From: Ixodes scapularis
Taxonomy: Eukaryota; Arthropoda; Arachnida; Ixodida; Ixodidae
Length of the DNA stretch: 64,000 nt
Assembly: GCF_016920785.2 (NCBI RefSeq)
Contig: NW_024609836.1
Coordinates: 7,062,406-7,126,405, forward strand
Direction: 5' to 3'
Positions 22,875 through 34,345 of the stretch are shown one piece after another. The notes beneath the pieces were generated by a model that saw only the letters and a program-made list of their open reading frames with translations, searched no databases and was not told the DNA's origin. Every line of letters starts with the position of its first letter. The first letter of the stretch is position 1. A program made the translations under genes and the position numbers.

Positions 22875-22947
22875 GTCATTTGACACGCAATAAAAAAGTT
22901 TCAAAAATATTGCTAAAAAATTGTCATCTCGGGACTGAGGAGGTTAA

Positions 22948-24743
22948 AACAAATGAGCAACGGTTTCGACTTCCGAGTTGGAAAGTACTAAGCACCTGGC
23001 TAAGATTCAAATCTATTACAGCCTAACTTTCAGTCACATTTTTGTTGCTGTTGTGTTGTTACTGTCAGTCACAATTTTCGTTTTCTTGTAAATAATATGT
23101 AACACAATAAATCAGTTTTACAGAGAAAAAGAACACGGATGGCGAGAATGAGAAAGAGAGATAGAGAGAGAGGGATGGAGGGAGAGAAAGAGAGATTGAT
23201 CGAAAGCGAAAAATAAAGAAATTTTTTGTTGTGGAGAGATAGTTTTACGCTCTTTTATATTTTACATTTTACTCAAGACTATTTATCTTCACGTTTTAAG
23301 ATCATCCACGAGTTTAAATAAAAACATGAAACCAAAGCTTTCATCAGCGAAAAGAAAACACGAAGTGAGTGAAAATGTTTGATAAACTGGTTGCTCATGT
23401 TGTCGTTCTTATTGTTAAAAAAATTAAGTTATGGCACTTGTGCGACCGAGGCCAGAGAGCGTACACTTAGTTCTCAACAGGTAACTTATCATCAAATAGA
23501 ATGCACCTGGTTTTGATTTCTTTTTTTCAAAGAAAGCATAGCTGGCGGTAGTCTAAGCAATATTTAAAACATGAGAACATTGGTAAGTATTATAACGTCT
23601 GAATTAAAGAACTCTGTCATTTTTTTTCTTAGCCTATTAATTTCTTAGCCTTTTAAACGGCGTCGCCTATCCAAAAGCCTATACTGGAAGCTAGAGTTCC
23701 ATTTCTTTTAGCGTTAAAGTTATTGACACCGAGAGCGGGAGAGCCCGGCGGCGATGCCTTACTCTCCCGTGAAACAGCTGACGTATATTTAGCAGGCGCT
23801 GTTACTTAAATTTTGAATATCGGATCTCACAACAACGGCGTGATGGATAATGCTTTCTCTTGCTTGCATAACAAATGTTACATTGATGGTGAGGAACGGT
23901 GCTTTTTTTTTGTACTTTTGTAAGACCGCTGCTCACTGTCGCAACGTTTCCCTTGGCGACGGCATCACTCTCTTCGATGGTTTACACCTAGTTTCGTTTC
24001 AATCCTATCTTATTGGTGTATGACTAATGAAGCAGCATGAGGCGGCTACTAAACGATTGCTGCTGAAAAGATGCCTTGTTCCTTCAATCTAGCCCGTAGG
24101 TGCTATAAAGCGCAACGAATGTAGGCCTCTAGATTATTATATGAACTCAATAGGAAGTTTTTGTAGATCGTTCCAGCACCTGCGATAGCAATACCCGATG
24201 ACGAAACCATGCAGGCTCAAAGGAGTTCGCAGAGTATCGGGTATCGTTATCGGAGTTGCCTGAATGATCCGCAAAGTCTTCCTGACATGGGAAGCGGCCA
24301 TCTTTCTCATCGCCATCTACGATTGCAATCCAAAGGTTTTTGGCGCAAAGCGTCAAAATAGCGAAAATACTTATTTGCTGTACATCAGGTATTCACAGAC
24401 CTTGGTATTGTAGAGGCTTTTTACTTTGCATATCGGTTTGGTTGCACTATTTACAAATCTTTAGGGTGTCCAAAATGAATCTCTGCGCTCTAAAACGAGC
24501 CGGCAAATTTGGCGTTCCACATAGAAAGCTGAAACTTTCACCGATTGTGCAATGAGGTAGGGAGATTTAGGTGAGACAATTTTAAAACCTCTCATCCTGT
24601 GAAGCATTAAACCAACAATCTTGCCAGGGTCAACGGATGGCGAGTTCGCCGACGATCAAGTTAGCAACGCTTGCAACGGCTCACGCCATCTCCCGATAGC
24701 TGCCGCAAGCAAATGACACACACTCTAGTCTGTTGGCTGCGTC
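22948..24743. other. Unassigned; GA-rich simple repeat at 23125-23205
   Basis: A GAGA-rich microsatellite (GAGAGAGAGGGATGGAGGGAG and similar) lies at about 23125-23205. The rest has only short frames without motifs. No gene recognised. Confidence 0.5.
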
Positions 24744-26566
24744 TATACACTCCGTGCGACGCGACTGGCGCGCCGCCGCGCGGCCGGTAGAGAAGGTAGG
24801 CACTGAGAACCCCAGAGAACACGAAACCGAAACCACGCCGCGTACGTTGGTACGCATTGAAGTCGGAGTGGTGCAATTGCGCTGGGTTCACAGCATGAAG
24901 TGCTGCCTGTGCTGCGTCATTAAGTGCTTCAATAGTTATGCGTCGTATCTCGTGGGGACAAAGTTTCACAGTTTTTCACCTCGCCGATGTTTTGTGGGAC
25001 AGCGACAACGATGGAGCCGTGCCGTACGACGCGAGAAATTTGGTTTCCCGATCATGTCTGCCACTGCGTCGGCACAGCTGAAATATTCTACACTGCCGCT
25101 TTGCGCTCTGCGTTTGTTTTCGTACCAGCAACACCTACATGTGTCAGCGCCAATGGGACGAACTGAAATGCCATCCCACACTCGTTGGTATGCAGTGCCA
25201 ATTTCGTTGGAGGAATGCCCTCCAAAGAAGTTTCGTCCCCATCGTACGTGTCGATGATATTTCCGGACAAGTATGGCACGCAATCTGTTCTTCATGAAGA
25301 AAGATTCGAACGGTAAAAAAAGTGACAAATATAGATCTAAAGGAAACAGCAATGAAACTCGGAATCACTGGAGAATCAACGTTTGAGTGTGGAAGTTAAT
25401 GTGGTGTGGCTTTCTTTCTTGACCAGCCTCGTTTTGGATGTGGAAACGCTGACACCCCGAGTTCTGTAGACGACAATTTTTTTCTCGCCTTTAGAGCCAC
25501 CTATCGCAAAGTGGTTCGAACTGGAAGTACCGTCCACTGGTCCCTTCCTACCTGTAAGGTGTGCAACTCCCACGATGAGTGGTATTATCTGACAGCCTTT
25601 GAAGGTCAAAACCAGTTCTCATTTAGTTACGCCGCCCATACTAAATTTCCACCTGGTTTCGCTATGCCAACTCTTTTTGTTATAATAAGTGTTGTGCCAA
25701 GTGGCGGTCATGTCAAAGTACCTGTGCGCCGAAAATCAGCACCTAGCACCTCGCACAACAGGTTATTACACAACAGCTGACCGCAAAAGCCCTTGGCGGC
25801 CAAACCGTGTTTTGGCCGACAACTTTATTTTCTCGGCTTTGGAACCACCTTTCGTAAAGTTGTTTCAATTGGAAGTACAGTCCACTAGTATCCCATTGAG
25901 TTACGCCGCCCAAACCAAATTTCCACTTGGTTTCCCTATTTTTGGTATAAAAATTGCTGTGTCATGTTACTGTCAAGTCCACCTGTGTGCCCAAATCTGC
26001 GCTTCGCACAGCACGGTTATAACACAACATTCTGGGTCCAATATTGGATATCCCGTACAGCTTTATTTCTTTATTCGTTAGAAACCTAACTTTCACACCT
26101 GCTGTCTTAAAGAAACTTGGCACTCCTCGTGCACAAACTTAGTGAACATCTCACTCGCCTCCAAATATCATCGTTCCAGCAGTCCTAGGTTTACAGCGAC
26201 GAGCGAAATAAATTTCCCACTGAGAGCAATTAAGGTAGCGGCCGTCTTGTTTTTCGGAAAATTGCTCCAACTTCGTTTTCGGCCGCAACTAGAGAAATTA
26301 CCCCTAATAACGACTTAAACTCAGTATATAAGAAGTGGAGAACAGCTAAACGTCCTTCTGCCCCAGCACTCATGCAACGTCACCCTCAACTTATCGGCTC
26401 AAAAAGCAAAACTTTCGTCCGTGCGCGCTTCCGCCGCCACAGCTTGGCATGCGAAAAGGCGCCGCAGGCTGCTGAACGCGCCTCACAGTCGAACGCCAGC
26501 TCCTCCGCTAGCGGCGCTGCGCGCGTTTTTCAAAGCGCCCCCTATAGTTCCCGCACGGAGTGTATA
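24744..26566 (+). mobile_element. Element E, copy 2 (THAP-like remnants)
   Basis: Begins TATACACTCCGTGCG and ends CGCACGGAGTGTATA, parallel to E1 over most of 1.82 kb. Near 24895-25070 the plus strand reads CCVIKCFNSYASYLVGTKFH followed by RWSRAVRREKFGFPIM. This fits the C-x-C, KFHxF and xWxxAxxR order of a THAP finger, with the final Cys/His pair lost or out of frame. The last TATACA of the element is also the start of U1, so the two elements abut or share bases. Confidence 0.7.
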
Positions 26567-28372
26567 CACCACCTCATGTTTACAAACAAAGCGGAGCGCC
26601 CCTAGCGGACGCCACCGGCGCCGCACATACGTGGTGGACGGGGGGCAAGAAGTCCGCCGTCGTCGATAAACAAACCATTCAATTGCGTTGTCGTCGGCGT
26701 CGTTGGCAGTCCCCGTGCTCTTTTTCGCGTTGGAATTGTTGATTCTACGTCCTCCTAACAATGTCTGACTACTTGAGCGGCTTCAGCAAAACTAACGAGG
26801 CAAAACTTCGCGTGAATAATATGATATGCGGCGAATAATTCCGCGTGGACGCCGCAGTATGTACGCTAAAGCCTGAAGGCCCGTTCACACTCTTGCAACC
26901 GACTTCGACCGAGAGAGACTTCTTAGGACCGGATCCGCTGCAGCGGAGCTGGTCCTAAGAAGTCGCAAGAGGCTTTAAAACCGGTCTGGTCTATCTCGGT
27001 CTAACTCGGTCGCAAGAGTGTGAACGGGCCTTGATTCGCATGATGAGATTTCGCTCGGAATTTCCAGTCTCGACGTCGCTCGGGCTGCAAAGGCGTGAAA
27101 CGTAGCTGAGATGGTCGACGTCGATACTGAAAATCGCAAGCAGAATCGGACCAAGCGAATCGGGCATGACAAGTCGGTGACGGCCACTGGTAGCAATGAT
27201 CAACATCTTGTATCTGCTGTTTACACTTAGCCTACTTACTCCAACCAACCTTCAGAAGTGTTTTGAGGCCTGCACCGGGTCAAAGTTCGGTTTACGGGCC
27301 ACTGTCGTTTGAACGAGCTGACGACAAAAAGCAGACAAGTTTGAAAGAGGAGACGATAGTTCAAACGCATGCGCAACGGAGTGCAGGCAAGAAGCACCGC
27401 GTCCCGCGTCAACAAACCATTGGAATGTCACGTTGTCGGCGTCTGTGTGAGTCTGCATACTCTTTTTTTGCGTTGGAATTGTCGATTCTAAGTCCTCATA
27501 GCAATATATTACTACTTTAATCATCTGAGCGAAATTATTGAGGTTCGTTATGCCGCTAAACTTTGCGTAAATAATTTGACGTGCGACGATTCCTTCGCAT
27601 GAACGCCGCAGGATGGACGCCAAAACCATGATGACATTCTTCTAGCTATTTTCGGTCGCGACGTCGCTCGTGGTGCAAAAAGTGTAGAAGGTAGTGGCGA
27701 TGATCGACGTCGATACTGAAAATCGGAAGCGGGAACAAACCAAACGTAACTAGTCGGTGATGGCCATTGGTACCAAGGATGAACATCTTGAATCTACTGT
27801 TTAAACCGAGCCTAGTTAAGTCTTTTGAGGCTTGCAATTACTTCTTATTGCAATCACCGGGTCAAAGTGTAGTCTACGGGCCGCTTTTGTTTGAACGAGC
27901 AGACGACAAAAAGCAAACAAGTTTGGAAAAGCAGATGAAAGTTCGAACGATCAGGCGGCTGTGTAAATTTGAAGACGCACTGTACCCGTGGGTGGCCCGG
28001 ACATCTTGGCGGTTTTCTCTTGTTCATGTTGGAACAAAACGAATACATCCGGCAACCACAAAAGTGTCGCCCGCACAAGCAATCGTAGTTCGACAGCGTC
28101 TGGTTTGCCCGTTTCACGGCTACTATCCACATTCTCGGACGAACGGAGGGGCAGAAACACACGTAAACTGATTTTCAAACCTTTCCAGACTCTCTTGGTA
28201 CAGCCCCGGTCGCAGCAATTTGACGAGAAGGCAAGTTTTTTGTCTGGTTTCTTCCAAAAGAACACAGAGATGCTTGTCTCGCACGGCGACTTCTGCCCAC
28301 AGCCCCAGACTGGAAGTGCGCCCGACGCGCCACCACCGCGGCGTGGCGTAGGAGAGTTGTGTTCGTGTATAC
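26561..28372 (+). mobile_element. Unit U1 of the foldback cluster
   Basis: Left end GTATACACCACCTCATG and right end GTTCGTGTATAC are terminal inverted repeats of the U family (consensus GTCTATACACCAACTCA). It is an inverted near-copy of U2 and a longer version of U3, from which it differs by the small element at 26877-27031 and other insertions or deletions. No transposase domain is visible. The long frames inside (about 200 codons around 27951-28617, both strands) mirror each other across the palindrome centre. Confidence 0.7.
26877..27031. mobile_element. Harbinger-like MITE with TGA duplication
   Basis: Ends AGGCCCGTTCACACTCTTGC and its complement. The 155-bp sequence folds on itself (CTTCTTAGGACC and GGTCCTAAGAAG meet in the middle). 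TGA flanks both sides (26874-26876 and 27032-27034). The related unit U3 has the uninterrupted site CCTGATTCGCA (TGA at 32125-32127), which gives an empty-site comparison. A 3-bp TNA duplication points to PIF/Harbinger. Confidence 0.85.
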
Positions 28373-30194
28373 ACCAACTCAACTCTCCTACGTCACGCCG
28401 CGGTGGTGGCGCGCCGGACGCACTTCCGGTCTGGGGCGGTGGGCAGAAGTCGCCGTGCCAGACATGCATTCCTGTGGTCCCTTGGAAGAAACGAGACAGA
28501 AAACCTGCCTTCTCGTCAAAATGCTGCGACGGGGGTTGTACCAAGAGAGTCTGGAAAGGTTTGAAGATCAGTTTTCATGTGTTTTTGCCCCCTCCGTTCG
28601 TCCGAGAACGTGGATAGTAGCCGTGAAAAGGGCAAACCAGACGCTGATGAACTACGATTGCGTGCGCGGGCAACACTTTGTGGTCGCCAGATGTATTTGC
28701 TTTGTTCCAACATAAACGAGAGAAAACCGCCAAGTTGTCCGAACCACCCACGGGTTCAGTGCGTCTTCAAATTCACACGGCCGCCTGATCGTTCGAACTT
28801 TCGTCTGCTCTTTCAAACGTCTGCTTTTTGTCGTCTGCTCGTTCAAACAAAAGCGGCCCGTAGACCAAACTTTGACCCGGTGATTGAAATAAGAAGTAAG
28901 TGCAGGCCTCAAAATACTTAAGTAGGCTCGGTGTAAGCAGTAGATACAAGATGTTGATCATTGGTACCGGTGGCCATCACCGACTTGTTACGCTTGGTCT
29001 GTTCCCGCTTCCGATTTTCAATATCAACGTCGATCATCGCCGCTACCTTCTACACTTTTGCAACACGAGCGATGTCGCTTCCGAAAATAGCTGGAAGAAT
29101 CTCATCATGGTTTTAGCGTCCATTCTGCGGCGCTCATGCGAATGAATCGCCGCACGTCAAATTATTTACGGAAAGTTTAGCGGCGTAACGAGCCTTGATA
29201 ATTTCGCTTAGGCGATCAAAGTGGTAAGACATAGCGATGAGGACGTAGAATCGACAATTCCAACGCGAAAAAGAGTATGCAGACTCACACAGACGCCGAC
29301 AACGTGACATTCGAGTGGTTTGTTGACGCGGGACGCGGTGCTTCTTGTCCGTACCCCATTACGCATGCGCTCGAACTGTCGTCTGCTCTTTCAAACTTGG
29401 CTGCTTTTTGTCGTCAGCTCGTTCAAACGACAGCGGCCCGTAAACCAAACGTTGACCCGGTAATTGCGATAAGAACTAAGTGCAGGCCTCAAAACACCTT
29501 AGAAGGTTGGTTGGGGTAAGTAGGTTTAAGGCCCGTTCACACTCTTGCGACTGAGTAAGACCCGGAGAGACCAGACCGGTTTTTAAACATCTTGCGACCT
29601 CTTAGGACCAGCTCCGCTGCATCGCATCTGGTCCTAAGAAGTCGCAAAAGGCTTAAAAACCGGTCTCGTCTCTCTCGGTCGTACTCGGTTGCAAGAGTGT
29701 GTACAGGTACAAGAAGATGTTTATCATTATTGTTACCGGTGGCCGTCACCGACTTGTTATGCCCGATTCTACTTGCGGTTTTCAGTATCGACGTCCACCA
29801 TCTCTGATACGGGCCACGCTTTTGCAGTCCGAGCAATGTCGCGTCTGAAAACAGCGAGCAGAATTTCATCGCGGGAGTCAGGCTTTAGCGCCCATTCTGC
29901 GGCGTCCACGTGAAATGAATCGCCGCACGTCACATTATTCACGCAAAGTTTTGCCTCGTTAGTTCTGCTGAAGCCGCTCAAGTAGTCCGACATTGTTAGG
30001 AGGACGTAGCATCAACAATTCCAACGCGAAAAAGAGCACGGGGACTCCCACCGACGCCTACAACAACGTAATTCAATGGTTTGTTTATGGGCGACGGCGG
30101 GCTTCTTGCCCACCATCCACCGCGCATGCGCGGCGCCGGTGGCGTCCGCTAGGGGCGCTCCGGTTTGTTTGTAAACATGAGTTGGTGTATAGAC
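28367..30194 (-). mobile_element. Unit U2 of the foldback cluster
   Basis: Inverted relative of U1; the junction of the two lies at GTGTATACACCAACTC around 28369. It ends at TGAGTTGGTGTATAGAC (30178-30194). Together with U1 it makes a palindrome of about 3.6 kb. It has its own MITE insertion at a different position (29529-29708), so the two arms have diverged separately. Confidence 0.7.
29529..29708. mobile_element. Second Harbinger-like MITE copy
   Basis: Left end AGGCCCGTTCACACTCTTGC; right end GCAAGAGTGTGTACAGGT, a decayed complement. The interior has the same GGTCCTAAGAAGTCGCAA and AACCGGTCT blocks as the copy at 26877. TTA precedes it. The right duplication is not recognisable. Confidence 0.75.
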
Positions 30195-30401
30195 CGTTTT
30201 ATCGTGGGTAGCGCCATTTTGAGAGCGAGAGAGAAAAAAGGAAAGGGCTACCGGCGCTTTCCCCCTTTCTGATTGTGTAGAAAGAGTAAAAGTCCCGGAT
30301 GGAGAGGCTTGGCCGGTGTTGGGTGTCTGCTGTGCCCCAACTTCTTTCACGCTTTCTTTTCTGTTTTGAACTCGCAAACTTAATTAGAGCCACGGGCTTC
30401 G

Positions 30402-30605
30402 ATGGCAACAGTCCCCCGGTCATCGGGACACCATTGCTCGGTCATAGGGTGCACGAATAACGAAAAGAAAGCGTCGAATACTGCCCAAGGACCTCGTAGC
30501 TTGCATGGAATTCGGCAAGGCACGTGCGGCTGCAATGTTTTGAAGCTCCACCGCACTCGTGTGACTGGAAATGATGAACCATTCATACATTTTTGCTTTC
30601 AATAG
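30402..30605 (+). pseudogene. THAP-like zinc finger start inside foldback core
   Basis: The 67-codon frame begins MATVPRSSGHHCSVIGCTNN and continues EKKASN. HCSVIGCTNNEKK fits the first Cys-x4-Cys half of a THAP domain, a DNA-binding finger found in P-element transposases and related host proteins. The expected FxFP motif, Trp and second Cys/His pair are not seen. The frame ends at 30605 within the repeat-to-loop boundary. A decayed mirror copy lies at about 31500-31610 on the minus strand. Probably the remnant of a transposase first exon duplicated by the inverted repeat. A chance match is possible. Confidence 0.4.
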
Positions 30606-31434
30606 GCCCATTTCAACGCAGCCGTTTTTAGTAATGAAATAGCGATACACGAAACGGGAACCTCAATTAACTTTTGTAAACACCCGGAGCTGCTACATAT
30701 CGTTTTGCTGCGATGCTTTTATCTTGCGTATCCGTGTTCTCATATTTCATTGTAGATGAACGACGAAGACGTTCTAGATGTGCTTATATCGAACTGCAGA
30801 AAGCGTTAAAGCAGCTACGAATTATTTACTATTTGACGCAATATTTTGAGTACTATACATCCAATTTCTATCACTGACACGTTCGCTGCCGCTGTTCCCC
30901 CCGTTGCCGCACTGGCGGATGCCATGACTCGAACAAAGAAACGTACACACTGGGCTCGAAGACGCAGATCGCAACACACGAGCCGTAGCCTGGAGCGACT
31001 ATCCAGCGCTTCAAAGCGCCCAATCAACGAAAACAACCCACCCGCGGCACTCCAAGGAGCGCTTTTGTCGGCTCTCTGGTATCGCACAGGGGATCGCTAT
31101 TCAGGAAAACCCGATAGAAGTACCTTTTCAACAATTTCTAGCCTCATCCGGCGGCGGAAGTAAGCCTTCAACTAAGTGTTGTAAATGATGAAATCGAGTC
31201 AGTCACCACTGCAAATTATCAATATTAAGATAAATTCAGTTACAAAATTTTACAAGCTGAAACAGCAATTATCACGAGAAAACTGGCACGCACCTTGCGA
31301 GCGTACCCCATGTTCATCGGCGGTACAGCGTTCGGTGCGTGCTCCATTCACAAGCTGTTCCGAGCACAGTCAAGAAGATGGTGTTGAGGAAATGGCTTTT
31401 CGGTTTACGAACGCAATCCACTGCCGCCAAGACC
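30606..31434. other. Loop of foldback core
   Basis: Frames at 30846-31163 (plus) and 30815-31087 (minus) overlap and show no domain. There is a splice-like CGGAAGTAAG near 31150. No transposase core was recognised, so the element is likely non-autonomous or deleted. Confidence 0.4.
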
Positions 31435-31795
31435 GGGGTCATGTGGAAAGCGATGGAGCTTAAAGACATTGCAGCCGCTCCCGCCTTGCCGGATTCATTG
31501 CAAGCTACATAGGTCCTCGGACAGTATTCGACGCTTTCTGTCGTTATTCATGCACCCTATGACCGAGCAATGGTGTCCCGATGACCGGGGAACTGTTGCC
31601 ATCGAAGCCCGTTACTCCAATTAAGTTTGCGAGTTCAAAACTGAAAAGAAAGCGCGAAAGAAGTTGGGGCACAGCAGACACCCAACACCGGCCAAGCCTC
31701 TTATCCGGGACTTTCACTCTTTCTACACAATCAGAAAGGGGGAAAGCGCCAGTAGCCCTTTCCCCTTTTCTCTCTCGCCCTCTTTCAGTAAAACG

Positions 31796-32960
31796 GTCTA
31801 TACACCAACTCATGTTTACAAACAAACCGGAGCGCCCCTAGCGGACGCCACCGGCGCCGCGCATGCGCGATGGGGGTGTGGGCAAAAAGCTCGCCGTCGC
31901 CCATAAACAAACCATTGAAATGCGATGTTGTCGGCGTCGGTGTGAGTCCCCCTGCCCTATTTCGCGTTCAAATTGTTGATTCCACGTCTTCCTGGCGATG
32001 TCTGACTACTTGAGCGGCGTCAGCGAAATTACCGAGGCTCGTTACACCGCAAAACTTCGCGCGAATTATGTGACATGTGGCGATTCATTCCGCGTGGACG
32101 CCGCAGTATGTATGCTTTAAAGCCTGATTCGCAAGATGAGATTTCGCTCGAAATTTTCAGTCGCGACACCGCTCGGGCTGCAAAAGCGTGAGCCGTAGCT
32201 AAGATGATCGACGACGATACAGAAAATCGCAAGCAGAATCGGACCAACTGAATTAGGCATAACAAGTCGGTGTTGGTCACTGGTAACAATGACCAACATC
32301 TCCTTGTATTTACTGTTTACATCGAGCCTGCTTACCAACCTTCAAATTTATTTACTGTTTACATCGAGCCTGCTTACCAACCTTCAAATTTAAGTCTGTA
32401 GAGGCCTGCACTCACTTCTTATCGCAAGTACCGGGCCGACATTTGGTCTACGGACCGGCGTCGTCTAAGAGAGCAGACGACAAGCAGAAACATTTGAAAG
32501 AGCAGACGACAATTCGAACAATCAGGCGGTCGTTTGAACTTGAAGACGAACTGAACGTAGTCCACAGGTGGCCCGCACAACTTGACAGTTTTCTGGCGTT
32601 CATGTTGGAACAAAACAAATAAATCTGATGACCACAAGTATCCGTGAATTCAACCCAAAATGCTTCCCGCCCAAGCAATCGTTGTCCTACGGCGTCTGCT
32701 TTTCGCTTTTCATGGCACATATCCAGATTCTCGGACGAACCGAGCACGTGAAAACTGACCTTCAAACCTTTCTCGACACTTTTGGTACGGCCCCAGTCGC
32801 GGCGTTTTGACGAGAAGGCAGGTTTTTGTCTGGTTCCTTTCAAAACAACGCAGGAATGCACGTCTGGCATGGGGACTTCTGCCCACAGCCCCAGACCGGA
32901 AGTGCGACCGACGCGCCACCACCGCGCCGTGACGTCACAGAGATGAGTTCGTGTATAGAC
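31796..32960 (+). mobile_element. Unit U3 of the foldback cluster
   Basis: Starts GTCTATACACCAACTCATG and ends GATGAGTTCGTGTATAGAC, an almost perfect terminal inverted repeat pair. Same orientation as U1 and about 0.65 kb shorter. It preserves the site that is interrupted in U1 by the Harbinger-like MITE. A local duplication of CGAGCCTGCTTACCAACC lies at about 32323-32391. Confidence 0.75.
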
Positions 32961-33765
32961 CGTTCCATTAGGGTCATAGCAGAGAGGGTAAAAAGAGAAA
33001 AAAATGCCCTCCCTCTCTCACCCACATATCGTCTGCTCCGCCGAGTGGGCAGTACCTAGCATCCGGCTGGCGTACAAACTCTGTTGAAAATCGCGTCATT
33101 TTGGAAATGTCAAGCGCAGATGCGCAGATTTTGGTATGCCAGTTATTGTGTATTGCTATGCTAGAGAAAAAGACTAACAGAGTCCAATTGCGCTGTTATC
33201 TGCGTTCAAATAAGAAAAAAAAATAGGGAAAACTGTGTCAGACTGGCCGGTATCTCCGGCGAATGGTGAATCCGGTGGCTGTTCCTTTTTTACTATACAG
33301 AGTTCGTACTGGTGTAGGCCTTTAGCGACCATGAATGGATGTCTGAAATAAGAAATGAAAACGTGCTCTCCTGCCGCAATACACGCAGTAGTTGAGGGTT
33401 GTAGTGCCGGCTGACTCAACTGCTATTTAAGTAACGGAAAAAAGATATGTCAGTTGATCATTTACCCAAGTAGAACAACAGAGAGCTCTAGGCTGATTTT
33501 GGAGTAGCCATAACTAGTCTAAGAACGCGAACCACTTCACAACGGCAGCCACGAGCGATGGTTCGATGTTCCGTACAGCCCGCCGATACAGCCCAAAGAT
33601 GGAGAATGGCAACCTCCCGTTTTGTCGTTTGCTAGCGGAGTAGGGCGCGTGCCCTTTCTCTCGTTTTACCCCGCCGAACTTGCTGAATTTCCCGGATGTA
33701 TGGAGAGGGCGCTGCTGTCGAACAAAATGGTGCCGCCCAGAGAGCGCTAAGTGGAATGGTCTATA
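32954..33765. mobile_element. Element W with TATAGACC ends
   Basis: Left end TATAGACCGTTCCATTAG (overlapping the end of U3), right end complementary as CTAAGTGGAATGGTCTATA. Its ends resemble those of the foldback core (TATAGACCGTTTTA), so W may be a distant member of the same family. No domain in the short frames inside (3.2-3.7 kb past 30 kb). Confidence 0.5.
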
Positions 33766-34053
33766 GGAAGATGGTACCACGCGTTACGCACCACTAACTC
33801 AGTCGTGTGAGGACACGTTCGCCGTTGGCCTTGAAAAAGTTAGCTGCTCTTATCTTTCATACAAAAGTGAGCCATGGCTTAGTATTTCATGACCCTATCT
33901 CCACCACAACAATAGCCATTCGGTGAAATTTTAGACTTTCTATGAATAGGCGCCCATTTATTTTCCCTCGTTTTAGACCAAAGAGATTCATTGTGAACAC
34001 CCTAAATATAATCGCTTCTTTCGGGAGCATGTGACGTCGATGCGGCGCTACAG
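33766..34053. other. No feature recognised
   Basis: Anonymous spacer between element W and the TA-flanked MITE. Confidence 0.4.
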
Positions 34054-34055
34054 TA

Positions 34056-34343
34056 CAGTGTGCTAGAATACGGGGTAGTGTTTGGACCGCCGCGGCTCGG
34101 CAATGGGAGCTTGTGAGGCTGCGCGTGTAGACAGCAGTCGTGGCGCTGCAGTCGACAGGGCAGCGAAACGTCACTGCAGTACGCAGGTGCCACCAGACGT
34201 GGGTGTGCACGCGGTGACGCGCACAACCACCCCCATACTGGCCCTACTGCCTATGCGCCGGTGTCGACACCTATCGCGATCTACACCACACGCTTCACGC
34301 GAGCCGCTCCGGTCCCAACACTACCCCGTATTCTAGTACACTG
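34056..34343. mobile_element. TA-flanked MITE (Tc1/mariner-like)
   Basis: 288 bp with inverted ends CAGTGTGCTAGAATACGGGG and its near complement (34310-34343), similarity extending about 45 bp inward to a GACCG and GGCTCG block. TA lies directly outside both ends (34054-34055 and 34344-34345). This fits Tc1/mariner-type integration. No transposase. Confidence 0.75.
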
Positions 34344-34345
34344 TA

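Larger units (their letters stand above)
20760..22947 (+). mobile_element. piggyBac-type element, decayed
   Basis: Contains the pieces of a piggyBac-derived transposase in the correct order on the plus strand (separate entries). The right boundary is plausibly the TTAA at 22944-22947, the target sequence of the family. The left boundary is not established: no TTAA with a matching inverted end was found upstream. Confidence 0.6.
30187..31800. mobile_element. Foldback core with ~365-bp inverted repeats
   Basis: 30195-30560 and 31435-31795 are inverted copies: TATAGACCGTTTTA at the left, TAAAACGGTCTATA at the right, and in between GGCCGGTGTTGGGTGTCTGC and ACCGGGGGACTGTTGCCAT in mirrored positions. 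The loop is about 0.87 kb. The inverted repeat includes the start of a THAP-like reading frame (separate entry). The core is flanked by U2 and U3, which are themselves inverted relative to each other. Confidence 0.75.

Noticed and set aside
20622..22947. Bounding the piggyBac element by TTAA at 20622
   Set aside because: The sequence after that TTAA (TGCACCTCCTC) does not properly mirror the right end (GAGG before TTAA), so the left border is left open.
27951..28617. Two long ORFs of about 200 codons on opposite strands
   Set aside because: They are mirror images produced by the U1/U2 palindrome and show no domain. Openness reflects DNA symmetry, not selection.
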